Source: Mycocentrospora acerina (taxonomy: Eukaryota; Ascomycota; Dothideomycetes; Pleosporales). Taken from it: a DNA stretch of 64,000 bases. Every line of letters begins with the position of its first letter. The stretch's first letter is position 1. Location: positions 494,106 to 558,105 of the forward strand of contig JAKUHH010000090.1 of NCBI GenBank assembly GCA_022701365.1. The letters run 5' to 3'. Below are positions 21,467 to 33,593 of this stretch, piece by piece. The position numbers and the translations under genes are program-made. The notes beneath the pieces are model-generated. The model was not told the DNA's origin, did not search any database, and worked only from the letters and a program-made list of their open reading frames with translations.

Positions 21467-24400
21467 AGAGTTGTCGGATGAGAGAACTACAGTTTGATAC
21501 CTCGAAAGATGGGGACGTGGGGCAATGTCGGGTTGTTTGTACATCCGAAAAACATAGAGCACTACAATTCAATAACCCGTGAGTAAGCTCTTGCTAGCAG
21601 TCTGTTCGTAGTGCGAGGTACAGGGAAACGTATTTTCCCTTTGCTAATCCATATAACTGCTCTCCTATATTCACTTTCTGCCCAAATACCTCGGCTCTCT
21701 AGTTCTGATGTTGTCCTCATGACCCGGTTGCCATCACTGATATAGGTTAGAGGGAGGACATTAGGGGGGCCAAAACCTTGCGAATCCTCCTCACGGAGAA
21801 ATTTTGCTATTTTCCAGTTACATGCACGATCACTTGCCTACCCACCCACCCGCTCGAATCGGTTGAAATGACAGTGACACGCAGCATGCAGCGTGCGTAC
21901 GATCAAAGAAAATGACTCATGCAGTTGTAAACCCGGACACCGAAATGATGGAAGAAGATGCCAACAAAAGCTAGAGTGCACCCTCTAGCAAAAGAATTGG
22001 GTATAAAAAGAGCCTCCTATCAAACAAAGGGATTCGTGGGAATACAATCACACGTAGGGCTTGAGGAACAGCCTCGCCATGTACCTCGTTCTCTTATCAT
22101 GGTCTCATATAGTTTAAGCTTTTTGAACTAGCTTGGCTTGGAAAACGTTGTTGCTCATAAGAAAAGATATGTGGAACAGCAGCCACTGCGTTCAAGCAGC
22201 AGTGCAGGCTTGGCTGCATCTTGGTGGTACCCTTCGGCGGCTGGCAAGCCGATTAAGTGCAGAAGGTAACAGAAAGGTTCCAGAATAGCCCAAATTACAC
22301 GAAAGAATTCGGTAAGTCAGCCGTGCATGATACAAATGAAAAGGTTCAATGATGAAATTGGCGAAAAAAGCACCACCCACTTATCTTATAAACAGATAAA
22401 ATGAAGTGGCATAAGCAATATGACTCAAGCAGTAGCCCATGAGCAGTATAGTTCAATGTGGTAAATCAGAAGCCGAATTTAGATCCAAGGATTATTCAAA
22501 AACACCTCAATTCAACTGAGACTCCATCGAGCAGAAAGGAGAACAAGGATAGCTGGACTAGTATGGAAGATTCGAAAGGGCCCTTTCCAGCAGTACCGAG
22601 TGTTTCATATGTCTATCAAGCTCCCCTCTACAGACTCATAGAAGTGAAGCGGGAGCTTCGATCTGCAGCCACTGAAGTATCACACGCTTGTCGATCTGTG
22701 TCAATGTGGACTAACACGGTAAAATGTGAAAAGTGAGTTAGCGGAATACTTCAGAGGCATCAAAAGCTCCCCGAGAACATTAGCACTGGAACATTTCGGA
22801 AAAACTTAAATTGGCGTTCAGAAGACGTGATTCATGAGCCAGGCTAAGACGTAGAATAAGAAGCACGTCCACAACGCTCTGGAGATATACTGCACAATCG
22901 CGAATAAAAAGAGGTTGACACAAACACCTAGAAAGGTGCTAAAGTAGCTTGAAAAAACATTCCTTGCCCTTCGAGACAACATTGAGAATCAAGACCTGAA
23001 CAGAAAATGATTTTAGCTAACTCGCAAGAGAGAAAGACCTCTCGCTCCCGACAGAGGAAACGGTATAGAATCCGATGCGACAACTACTGAGTAAATGAGA
23101 GTAGCAAGTTAACAGTTATGGTTCCAAATGCGATGGAATCCATCAAGGCCGAACCGAAACCAATCGAGCGGTAGCTAGAGGGGGAAGTCGAAACTTTGTT
23201 ACGCGATGCCAAGCTAGAAATTATTGATTTACACCACTAAGAAGCAGCGAAGATCCGGGAGCAACACGTGGCCAAAATGATGCGTCACTCCCCAGATGCA
23301 GGGGTATCGGAAATGGTAATACAGACGGTGCTCACCACTCCTAGAAAGCTGCTAGAGCGATAAGCTCTCTACGAACGCATTCCTGCAGAAGGATTAAGAG
23401 AGCCAAAAACTCAGCTGTTCAACATATGATTATTTTCAAAAGTCAATTCATATAGATGTGCTCTGATTCAATTTCTCTTGGCTTCTCCTGTCCATCGTAC
23501 ACGTAGCAGTGCATTTACACAACGACAAGTACACGTCTAACGACAGGGAGAGCTTGAATTCGCTAACCTAGCATCCCCGAGTTCATATAAGCTTTGGAGC
23601 TATGCTATCGTCAACATTTAATTGTTTAGATTAGGGTATGCTCACTTTCAGTGCTGTGGTTGTTCGTCCACCTACTCTGCTGATATATGTCCATCGACTT
23701 TCCAGACTTCCTGATGGCAAATAATATTGCTTTACTGTTCATCAATAACTTTCTCACCAGTTGATTTCTCAAAGTTAATTTTCCACCTCTTCCTGTGACT
23801 TACTTGGATGTGGGGTGTAGGATACTTTGTCAGCCAACACTGGTGTACTGTTACGTGTGTGAGCATTTGAGTACCCAGAGCCTATATGGTCTCCTATTTG
23901 TATAATCATATTAATACAAAAATTCCTCCCGATTGTTCCCTCACATACTTCCTATAATGATGGTGGTGGTGGTAACAAACATAGCTTCAAGAGTTTTGAC
24001 AATGCTAACAAGGAAAAATATCGGCTCAAGGCTTGCATATTTAAAAACTTCCATGCGATAAGATGTATAGAAATAGCGGATGGGATGCCACATACTTACA
24101 GCGCATGAAGAAGATAAACGCGCATCACGTGAGATACGGAGAGATTGAGTCATTACGGTTTTCTCAACACAAGCTCAATACAAACGTGGGAATTTTTAGA
24201 TTTTCAGGTCAAAGCCAATGTTGAAATCCCATCTCAATACCTCATGTCAGTTTCGAATGTAGAGGCTCCGTCATGAGACATAAAGAACAATTACCAGGAT
24301 CGCTTAGGCGCTCAGCCTTGTTGTAACCTTGTTGTCGAAGTAGATCCCAATCCTTTACACACTTATCGCCTAAGGCAGCAAAAATAAATCTAATATCTTT

Positions 24401-24772
24401 GCTGATTTTTCTCAATCAATACCGGCAGAAATTTTTCCGTCAAGTTTTTTTCCTTTATGGTATCTCCCATGGCCTGTGCACATGTGCAGATACCACACCA
24501 TCGCTCGGAACCAGACGACAGCAACGCATCCTTTGGCCAAAGTCCATTTGACCATTATGTTCTTGTAAAGCAATTGCAAAATTTCCAGATCTCAAAGAAG
24601 CTAACATTTGAATAGGAGAAATGGGACGCCTCATCTATACTAAACACAGACGAGCAGCACAGAGCTCTTATAGCTCAGTGGTTGTCCATTGGTAGATACG
24701 GACGTGCTGTACGCTTTCTTGACACTCAAAAGTTACAAATCCGCTAATTCATTCCAGGATTACTACAAACGC
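21467..24772. other. Gene-poor region with possible decayed reading frame
   Basis: This is 3.3 kb without a clear intact gene. From 22458 to 23429 one plus-strand frame reads as protein-like, charged, partly coiled-coil sequence (for example LEGEVETLLRDAKLEIIDLHH) broken by 11 stops, all of which could come from C-to-T or G-to-A changes. The number of stops is not far below chance, so this is only a candidate relic. At 24671-24681 lies TAGCTCAGTGG, like a tRNA A box, without a B box downstream. A TGGTGG repeat occurs at 23958-23972. No terminal repeats or transposase motifs were seen. Confidence 0.35.
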
Positions 24773-25510
24773 ATGGCCTACTTACCTCCACTTGTGTCTT
24801 CTAACATTCCTGTACACGTACCGCAAGATCTGCATACCCAAGAACAACGCAACATGTCCTGCATAACGTCAGGAAATGCATTATGGATTCGTACATGGTA
24901 CGGCTCCGAATCCGAATTCGAATTTGGCCCCTCTTCTCCGGATGTAGACGACGCTAGCGACGATACAGAAGGAGTATGCCGTGCTGAAGCTGATCGTGCT
25001 TACATCCGCCTTTGGAGCAAAGCCTTTGTTACCGAATCGCTCAGTAAAGACCTCATTTTTGATGTCACTCCGATAGTCTGTGATGATCTTCATCCCATGA
25101 CTGACCATCCAATACCACATGTGAACGACCCACCGCCATCCTATGTTGTAAGCGCATTCACTCGCTTCCCAGATCTCATGGAAGGTATTCGTGATGAAGA
25201 TTGGCACAATGACAGTCCGGAAGAAATCACTCAAATGGAAGAACAGCTTGACAGCTACGATTTCGAGCAATTGATTGTCATGGTTGCAGATCGAGAGGCT
25301 TGTGAGGAGGGGTGGGTGCTAGTTATGGGCTTGAATCACAGGGGACGTGTTTTGTCGACTCGCTTGAGGGTCAAGGCTTCGCGGGTGAATATGTACGCAA
25401 CAGGAGGAGATCACTTGTATCATGTGGAGTGGAACGAAGAGGAGGACGAGGGGTTAGAGGTAGATTATGATGATTGGAACAATAGCGGTGATGGATGGGA
25501 TGACAACTGA
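24773..25510 (+). CDS. Hypothetical acidic protein
   Basis: The frame is open from a TTG at 24689; ATG 24773 is the first ATG and gives 245 residues. The sequence just upstream of it (GCTAAT..CATTCCAG) looks like a branch point and acceptor, so an upstream exon or leader intron is likely. Trp- and acid-rich segments occur throughout (WIRTWYGSESEFEFG, DEDWHNDSPEEITQ). The C-terminus is very acidic (EWNEEEDEGLEVDYDDWNN). The middle part RVLSTRLRVKASRVNMYATG is basic. No family was recognised. It sits between the two genes that share a C-terminal domain, but shows no evident similarity to them. Confidence 0.55.
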   Translation: MAYLPPLVSSNIPVHVPQDLHTQEQRNMSCITSGNALWIRTWYGSESEFEFGPSSPDVDDASDDTEGVCRAEADRAYIRLWSKAFVTESLSKDLIFDVTPIVCDDLHPMTDHPIPHVNDPPPSYVVSAFTRFPDLMEGIRDEDWHNDSPEEITQMEEQLDSYDFEQLIVMVADREACEEGWVLVMGLNHRGRVLSTRLRVKASRVNMYATGGDHLYHVEWNEEEDEGLEVDYDDWNNSGDGWDDN

Positions 25511-26033
25511 TTGTGCAAGCGAACATGGTTATACATTATAGTGGACGTTTCTGTATACAGGTATTGTTTCCATATCTGTAGATTCAAGTCAATGATACGG
25601 TGAAGTTATCGAGTATCTATACTTTTTACTTTTTCTCACTCAAGGTAATTATTAAATTAAGATTACCAAGTTTGCCAAATATCAGATTGTTACAGAAATC
25701 CTAGATTCTTGTAGCATTTTCATGCACTAATTTATGACATTTGGTCTAGAAACGTCTCGGACAGATAGAGCGGTCTCTATAACTGTAGACTCTGGCCTAT
25801 ATAATGCACAAAGTTCAAGCCTCTTTACTCTGACAATTCACTCTGACAAGCGCTCAAATACCATGGATGCGCCCAAACAGCACGTACATGCATCTCATTA
25901 ATCATCCCGCTCCTCGATCACCCTTATCTTAGTTTTCTCTATCTGACCCATCATACTTCGCGAACAATTTCTTTCCTGTCACAACCAAAAACCGATTGAT
26001 CTCTAGCTGTGATACTAGTAGACTGGTATACTC
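25511..26033. other. Convergent intergenic region
   Basis: This holds the 3' flanks of two convergent genes and is AT-rich. No repeat or RNA gene was recognised. Confidence 0.4.
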
Positions 26034-28128
26034 CTACGCGACACTTCCCATCTCCTCCAACTCCTCCGTCTCTTCCATCCAATCGACCGCTTTTTCATGC
26101 ACACCCAAGAACTCCATATACATTGGCTTCCCCTCCGCAGTTTCTATTAGCTTTCCCCTCAGAAGTAGATTCAAATCAACACGCAACTGCAAGTATCCAT
26201 TTCCAAGGAACACAGCATCCATCTTGTATCCTTCTATGGTCGTCTTAAGCGTCGTTGTCCGAAATGATGCATGCGGCGGCACAGAAAAAGGCAAAATAGT
26301 GTACAGCATTGAACGTGGCGGTATACTCAAACGCGCTATGTAGGCATTCTGGCTCTTGTGATCGGCGATAGAGTGTATAGTCAGTGTGCGTTTTCCAAAT
26401 CCGTACTTATCGACATGTGTGTCGGAATACTTCGGGCAGTAGAGGGCCCACGTGCCTTCTACAAAGCCAATGGGGACGGGAATACGCGCTGCGACGGCGA
26501 GTCGGAGGAGGCTATCTGCCGAAATGCCTCTCTGAGTTACGTCTGTAAGGGTGTGGGTATTTAAAGTGGTCGTTGTAAAAACTTTTGGTACATTGGAAAC
26601 GTCTTCTTTTCGCAAACGAAGAACATTCTCGCGCTTGGGTGTGCAGCCAGTTGCTTTACCGAGACAGGGTAAGGGGCTAGTGACATCGTTGCGGGTACTC
26701 CGGGAGAGGTGTGAGTTGAGGTATTCACGCTCGTGAGTGAAGTTGACGGTGTTGCGTGAGGCGCGAAACTTTTCCTTGAACAATTCAAGGCTTGCCTCGT
26801 TGTGAGTTTCGTGAGAATTTTTCCTTTTCCTAGCTTCAGGCATAACGAATGGGTCATTTTCAACGGCAAAGCGGCTGCAGGGCTTAGCGATATGAGTGAA
26901 AGCTTCCCCAACACTCGTCGAATATCCAAATGAGGTGGTGGAAGCGGTGTTTAACGCAGGGACAGATGCAGCGCGTGAGCTGGATCTAGACCCACTGTTC
27001 ATAGATTCTATATGTTTCATGAGGTTCAAGGTAGTGATAGACGCCCAATTGTTAGGATCTGTGGAGAGCTTGTGGCCCTTCGGAAGAGTTACAGGCACAG
27101 GCCCAATAATATCATCAATCCCATCATTTTTTGATGACAGTACCAGATATGGAGGCTTATTATTTGGTTTCGTTAATCCATAGAATTGTGAACTAGAGAC
27201 GTGCGGAAGGTTGAATGGAATGGGCTTTGTGGTTGCTACTCTGTCTACTCGGTCAGGCGAAAGTGCCTTAGCCACAGGTACTTGCAACCCTACTGGCCCA
27301 CTTTGGACTTTTTTCTGTTGTTTTTTGCACAAAAGGCTGTAGGCTTGCCCATTTGTGTTGTGCGGAAGCGGGACAGGCGTTTTCCTCGGGATTGAGACAT
27401 AAGGTAACTTGACTGAGAGGACTGCTCTCGCAGGGGGTGTTTCAAATTCTTTCTTTATCTTACTACCCTGGCTCTTTTCGACTCTACTCCTGCCTCTGAC
27501 CTCAGTGGGGGAAAGAATACTTGCTACATCGCTGGTCGCATCTACAGTCGGCCTGCTCACATTTTTCGCCCTCTTGCGCTTTTGGTTCAGTTTGGACTTC
27601 TTCTTGGACGGTGGCTCGCTTGCCTGATTGAAACTAGCTCCAAGATCACCCATTTTAATCTTCAGGCTTTCCAGAAAGTTGCTGCTGAGAGTCGGCCCAT
27701 CATTGCTTCTGTACTGATATCCTGACACGGAGGTGTTATCAAGAACCTCGATAGTTCTCTTACGCTTTTTTTTTAGAAGATCGCGCATTAGTCATTGTAT
27801 CATCAGTTCTCTTACTATTGCTCTTCTCAGTGACCAATTTTGGTGTCACAGGTGTTGTGGTTGCCTTTACCACATCTTTCTCGACGTTCGCGTTTGTAGA
27901 ATGCCTGTTCTGCTCTTTCCGCTCTTCGCGTCTCTTTCTTCTCGCTTTTTTCTTCCTCTTATCACCAAGTATGCCCACCAAATGACCAGTCAGGTCTTCA
28001 GTAGTTGTCGCTGCGATAGCAGCTTCATCATCGGCAAAGTCCAAGCTGTTGTAGAAGGGGCGCGTTATTATCGGGGATTGTCCGTTCAGATTGTGATCAG
28101 GAATTGGGTGCAGTCCGAAAGGCGACAT
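26034..28128 (-). CDS. Hypothetical nuclear-type protein, reading frame interrupted at an A9 run
   Basis: Two minus-strand frames belong together. The first runs from ATG 28128 and ends shortly after nine adenines (27774-27766 on the minus strand). The second overlaps it and continues to the stop at 26034. One adenine fewer would give a single protein of about 700 residues through SSKKKRKRTIEVLD. Otherwise an intron with a CTAAT branch point near 27795 and a poor acceptor, slippage at the A run, or an assembly error must explain the break. The protein is Lys/Arg-rich at the N-terminus (KRKKKARRKRREERKEQ) and Ser-rich in the middle. The C-terminus (LYCPKYSD, PPHASFRTT, AVFLGNGYLQLRV) resembles the gene at 19476-20243. 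Function is unknown. Confidence 0.6.
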
Positions 28129-28714
28129 ATTTGAGTGCGGTCTCTACTTTCGGTGCGAATAGGATACGAGAGAGGCAATTGTTGAAGCCACGCAAATTAG
28201 CTCAAATGATTGATCCAGAGCGCACTGCAATACTCCCGAGCGTTAGAGAAGTATAAGAACTTAGAAGAGAAGCAAGATTAAAGCAGATTGTGAGCGCGCC
28301 GAACTTGCGTGAGAAAGGTTGCAGATTCAAGGGAAAGATGAAGGTAGATTGGTATAGGTGGCAGACGACGGTCAACAAGACAGACAATCCGCTTCGAGCT
28401 CTTCTGGGTAACATCCGCGGTGAATGCGAGAATCAGGTAAACGTCTTGATCTTCACCATTCAATGATTATGTTCACACGTGAGCTAATTATAAGTTGAGC
28501 CATGAATGTCAGTGTATTCACTGCGGAAAAATTAAAGGCTCTCCAAGCAATCATAGAATCTTCATCAAAGTCGCTCGATCAACAGCGATTTTAATGTTTC
28601 TTCCAACCACTCTTTAAATTACAATCTTCCAACCCTACCAGTTATAGCATCAGCACTTTTCACATGCGCAACAACAAACATTGACAGCATCTCTCCTACA
28701 GAAGACTGCTGCGT
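28129..28714. other. Intergenic region
   Basis: This lies between two leftward genes: the promoter of the A9-interrupted gene and the 3' flank of the MFS exporter. Nothing else was recognised. Confidence 0.4.
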
Positions 28715-30577
28715 TCATGAACTGTTTGTTACAGACTCAACCTTATCCTTTTTAATCCCCGTCACAGTTTCTGTATGCTCTGTTGTCAAATGTGCCACAT
28801 CAATAAATAGACTAGACACAACAGCCAAGAACGCAAAGGCGGTATATGTGATCCACATGTTTCTCGTCGCCAAAGCGAACGCCTCCTTAGCCGCAAGTTC
28901 CCATGTGGGGTTATTCAATGTATTGGGCAGCATGACATTCGCCATTGCACTGTCGCCATCTAACTGTTGTAAGATGCTCTCAGGTAGGCCCGCAGCACGA
29001 AGAGCTGACGCTTGGTTTTGCATCGAATTTTGGAATATGGTACCGCCGATAATGGTGGAAATGGAAAGTGCGATGCAGCGAATAAAAGTTAGTGTTGATG
29101 TTGCGGTGGCAACGTCCTGCTGATTGACTGAACACTGTATAGCAATAAGGGGTGCTTCGAACAGAAACCCAGATCCAATACCACCAATGACCAGAAAACC
29201 GACAGCCTTTGCAGTCGATGTGTAGATGTCGAAAGAGATAAAAAGACCGAAGCCAATGCACATCAAGATGGTGCCAGTCCATATGAGTTCCCGGAAACGG
29301 CCAGTGCGATGGATAAATACGCCTGCAAGAACACCACTCATAGCACCTGGAACGATGAAAGGTAACAAGAGTAAACCTGATCGCAGGGGTGAGGCCTGAA
29401 GGACGGACTGGAAGTAAAGTGGCATGTAGTATTCCGCAGAAATGAACACCTGAGTTATTAGCATCATCCCCAATTTGGGTACTCAATCAATACGTACAAA
29501 TCCGTGGAAGAAGACTACTAAGAATGTTGCAATATTTGTCCTTCGTTTGAAAAGAGACATAGGGATAATTGGATACTTAGCCAAACGCGCCTGACTGTAG
29601 ATGAAAGCAAATATCATCAGACCACCTACAACAAGTAGTGATATGACCTTTGCAGAGTCCCAAGGAAATAGAACTCCGCCGAAGTCTAGCCCCAGAAGGA
29701 TCATAAGTGTGAAGCCGAGGAAGGTAAACATGCCAATCCAATCCATGGCTTTTATGCCGTCGAGGAAAGAACTATTTTCATGTTTGATGTCCAATGAAAA
29801 TAAAATGAGAATAGCGGCAAACCCACTGATAGGAAGGTTGATGTAGACTGCAGTTGCTATTAGTAACTTACAAAGGGTTTGGTCCATCATAGTAAAGTCA
29901 TAACTTACAACACCACCGCCATGATACCAGACTTGCGAACACACCACCGAGTACCGGCCCAATACCACCAGCCAATGCCCAGATACCCTCGGTAAGCCCT
30001 AACAATAGACTGCGCTGTCTTAAGCTGAACAAGTCACTCACGCAGACATGAACCAGCAATATGATACCACCGCCGGCCGCGCCTTGGAACGCACGGCCGA
30101 TAATCAGCGATTCCATCGTCTTCGCGGTAGCACATACGGCAGAGCTAACAAAGAACATAGCAAGTGCTAGCAGCATGATGGGTTTGCGGCCCCAAATGTC
30201 GGAAATCTTGGCCCAAATAGGACCCGAAGCGGCATTGGCGAGAAGGAAAGCGCCACCAATCCATGTGTAACCAGCTGCAGAGTTTAAGTCGCGGGATATG
30301 GTGGGCGCAGCGGTCGAGACAATGGTAGCATCGAGTGCAGCTACGAAAAGGGAGAGCTGGGGGTCGGTCAGTGTGCAAGACATGCAGGCAGAGAATAATT
30401 CCCAGTTTAGCATACAAAAAGAGCGGTAATAATAGCAAACAATTGAAGGTTACTCCTTTTTTTGACTTCATTCTCAATGGAGACCGCCTGCTCAGATTCA
30501 ATGTCTAGCTTTTTCTGCTCCGCAGGTTCAACCTCAGCAGGTCGGGCAGTCATCTCTAAATCCATATCGTGCTTCAT
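28715..30577 (-). CDS. MFS transporter, DHA2 (14-helix drug:H+ antiporter) type
   Basis: Four exons, 30577-30416, 30356-29909, 29847-29498 and 29449-28715, give 564 residues, the usual length of fungal DHA2 exporters. ATG 30577 starts a charged cytosolic tail (KHDMDLEMTARPAEVEPAE). Helix 1 holds VAALDATIVSTAAPTI, the DHA2 motif LDxTIVNVALP in variant form. After helix 2 comes KISDIWGRKP (motif A), and later GLTEGIWALAGGIGPVLGG (the antiporter motif C region) and SWRWCFYINLPISG, typical of the subfamily. Such proteins export toxic compounds or secondary metabolites using the proton gradient. The substrate cannot be read from sequence. No biosynthetic genes lie next to it. Confidence 0.9.
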
Positions 30578-31866
30578 AGTACAACGTAACAGTAAAGATG
30601 AAGGCAATTGTCGGCAACAACCCTCCTACTTATATGTGATGAGGACGAGAAGTACCAAATGCACACCAACAAGACCGCATTTTTGTCGCGTCACGAACAC
30701 GTTGTAACCAATCACGGCAACAAGCCAAGCGATAGCCAAGCCGGGACTTCTACCTCTTCTGGACACAATACGCTCGTTCGTTCCGTCTCGTACTACGGCG
30801 CCCTCCGGGCTCGGGTGCCTGCCTGGTGTTGTGTAGTGAGGAAATCCAACGAATCTGAAGGCTACAATCAGGGGTGTTTCGAGCACTAGCAGGCCAAAAC
30901 TGCTCTCAAGTTCCTCTAATTGAGGGCTTAAATGTGAGAGAACAAGGTGAAGAGCCGTTTTCTGGTCTGTGGAAAGGAATCTGACCTATCAGGCAACCCA
31001 GATTCTGAAGAATTCCACTAGGCACCCGAGCCGGGGGGGGGGGGGGGGGGGGGGGGGTGGGGGTGTATGGTATCAGGCATAAGTATTGTAGGTGGGGAGA
31101 TGACAGGGATCAGATGTTGAAATGCAGCTAGACTACTTTAAGCATGTATCTGTATTCTACTTGTTTGCAGTCCCAACCATATCTTGATTTCTGCGTGAGT
31201 CATGTAGTATTTAGGATAATAAAGACAATTTGAATCATTGAAACGCCGGCCTGATCTACAGCCCTTAGCCTCCCTACCTACACTACTTATGCCTGGTACC
31301 ATAGTACATGTAGAAGAGAAAAGACAAAGTCAGCATTTACTAGCTCAATTTCTCAAGTATCACTATGTCCAATACCCGAAGGTATAGGCTAACGTTTACT
31401 ATCTCTGTTCCTAACATGTTCGTGAGGAAGCCAAACGGACGTATTGTTCTAGATGGTCTGTGTTGAAAGGACCCCTAGTGAGGACTCAGGGGTGGTTCCC
31501 CCACCTGCTATGGGGACTCAGGAGGAGTGTCCCCAAATGGGACTAGTATTATTTATGTATATGACTCATCCGTAGTTAGCTCAAAACACTCAACTCATAC
31601 TTCACATAGTTCAACAGTCTGGCCCTGATTCGGATCTTCATTTATCCAATATCACACAAAGTTTCTGTAGAGCGGGCGAAAAGTAGTAACAATACGTAAT
31701 TAATTCTACGTTCTGAACTATGTACAATAACCCTGAAATGACAGACATACTGCACCCAGCTTTGATACAAAACAGATGATTCAAGTTTACATGTTTCATG
31801 ACCCACACTCAACTGAGCCTAGCATCAATTTTAATACATGTATCTTCATTCAATGCTGTGTCTTCT
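30578..31866. other. Intergenic region with a G25 tract
   Basis: This 1.3 kb contains the exporter's promoter and the 3' flank of the sugar transporter. A run of 25 G at 31033-31057 is followed by TGGGGGTG. Around 31470-31540 short variants of GGGGACTCAGGNG recur (GTGAGGACTCAGGGG, ATGGGGACTCAGGAGG). No gene was recognised. Confidence 0.5.
31033..31057 (+). repeat. G25 homopolymer tract
   Basis: Twenty-five consecutive G on the plus strand, followed by T and five more G. It could form G-quadruplexes, and its length in the assembly is not reliable. Confidence 0.9.
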
Positions 31867-33593
31867 TCAAGCAGCATTGCGCAATTTCTCATCGCCAACT
31901 GTGGCAGTCTCCATAACCTCCTCGTCATCATCTGCGAACGCCTTGTCACCAAATGCAACCGCAATCTCCTCAAGGGTATGGCCCGCAGTTTCGACGTAGT
32001 AGAAGTGTGCAAGACCAGCCGAGAAGAGACAGAAGCTTGCAATGATGAGGTAAAAGTAGCCGCCAATTCCAGCAAAGGCGTCTGGCGAGACCATGCCGAT
32101 GATAAAATTGAATATCCAATTGCTCGTCGTTGCGAGCGCCATGCCCTTACTGCGGCCTCGGAGCGGGAATATTTCCGCGGGCAAAAGCCACGGGACAGGA
32201 CCCCAGGTAAAGCCATAAATGATGTTATAAAGCATGACGAAGGCGTACTGACCGTTGGCTTTGGTGTTGACTGCCATATTGGCTTCTGTGAAAGCACAGA
32301 CCACCCCCAACAAAGCAGCCATTAACACACCTCCAAGGATCAGAAGAGGCTTTCGGCCCCATCTGTCGGTGAGCCACCATGCTGCGATAGTTGCAGCGGT
32401 ATATGGAATTGCGTTTGCGGCGGTATAGAGAAGCGATTTCTTCTCGTTGAAGCCAGCGGCTGCAAGCGTGCTAGGAAGGTAGAACGAGATGATGTTAATT
32501 CCGTTAAGCTGAGCGAACATCTGCACAGTAACTCCGGCAATAGTACGTTTGCGGTAACGAGTGAACATTTCCTAGAAGAGATTAGTCTTCGGTTGAATGT
32601 GATTAGCTTAAGGACTGGTTAAAAGCTTACGGTCCAGCTAGATTTTCCAAGATTGGTTTCATACACGACTGCTTCTTGGATCTCCAAGAAGACCTGCTGA
32701 ACATGCTCCGCCTCAGTATCACCATTTGAGTGTAGATCTGCAATGGTCTGAAGACTTTCTTGCATGAAACCATTCTTGGCCAGCCAGCGAGGAGTTTCCG
32801 GGAGGAAGAACGACATGGCAACAAGGATGAATGACAAGATGATCTGAATAATAAACGGACCCTGCCAGGACATGTTATCCGGAAGCATGAAGTGGAAGCC
32901 ATAATCGACCCAGCAAGACAACATGTATCCAGCGATGAGAAAAGTGTACTCGATGCCGACCATAAGACCTCGGGCGTGGGGGGCTGCGATTTCAGTTTGA
33001 ATGATGGGCACCGTCATGGACAAGAAGCCGACTCCTAGACCTTGAATGGTACGACCAGCGACAAAGGTAGCAAATCCGGGAGCAAACATCTGGATGAACG
33101 CACTGAAGAAGTAAATAAATCCGCCAATGCGGACGCACTTCTTACGTCCAATGATATCGCCTAACCACCCTGCAAGGAGCGAGCCTACAGCTGCCGAGGC
33201 TTGAAGACAGGCAACACTGATACCAGTGATAGAAGGGTTGATAGCAGTTGTAGTGCCGTCAGCACCTCCGTAGTCGCTAAAGAAGCGGCGAATGAACACA
33301 GGGTTGACAAGCAGGCCGGACATGATACCTAAGGTCATTAGTTCGTAGATTATTAATTTTCATGAAGAAGCCTTACCAGAATTGTAGCCAAACAATGCAT
33401 CACCGAGAGATCCAAAGCCGCAGGTAGCATAAAGCAACGCAGCGCCCTTGATAGGGTATCGGGCATTAACTTTTTTGGGCTTGAGTTTCCTCTCAAACCA
33501 GCTCTGCTGCCCTGCAACTTGTGCAGCGACAGCGTCAGAACGCTGCTTGATAGTAGCATTCTGCTCCACTGCCGAAGATCGTCTGATAGACAT
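31867..33593 (-). CDS. MFS sugar transporter (sugar porter family)
   Basis: Three exons, 33593-33377, 33328-32631 and 32571-31867, give 539 residues with twelve expected helices. Family signatures are GWLGDIIGRKK between helices 2 and 3, PETPRWL before the central loop, QLNGINIISFYLPSTL in helix 7, DRWGRKP between helices 8 and 9, and VETAGHTLEEI at the end. It should carry a sugar or polyol into the cell by proton symport. It is divergent from the xylitol-dehydrogenase-like gene, sharing a 495-base promoter, so the two are probably induced together. This supports a pentose or polyol as substrate, which the sequence alone cannot show. Confidence 0.92.

Noticed and set aside
24671..24681. tRNA-like A box TAGCTCAGTGG
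   Set aside because: No B box (GGTTCGANNCC) and no acceptor-stem pairing were found within the expected distance.
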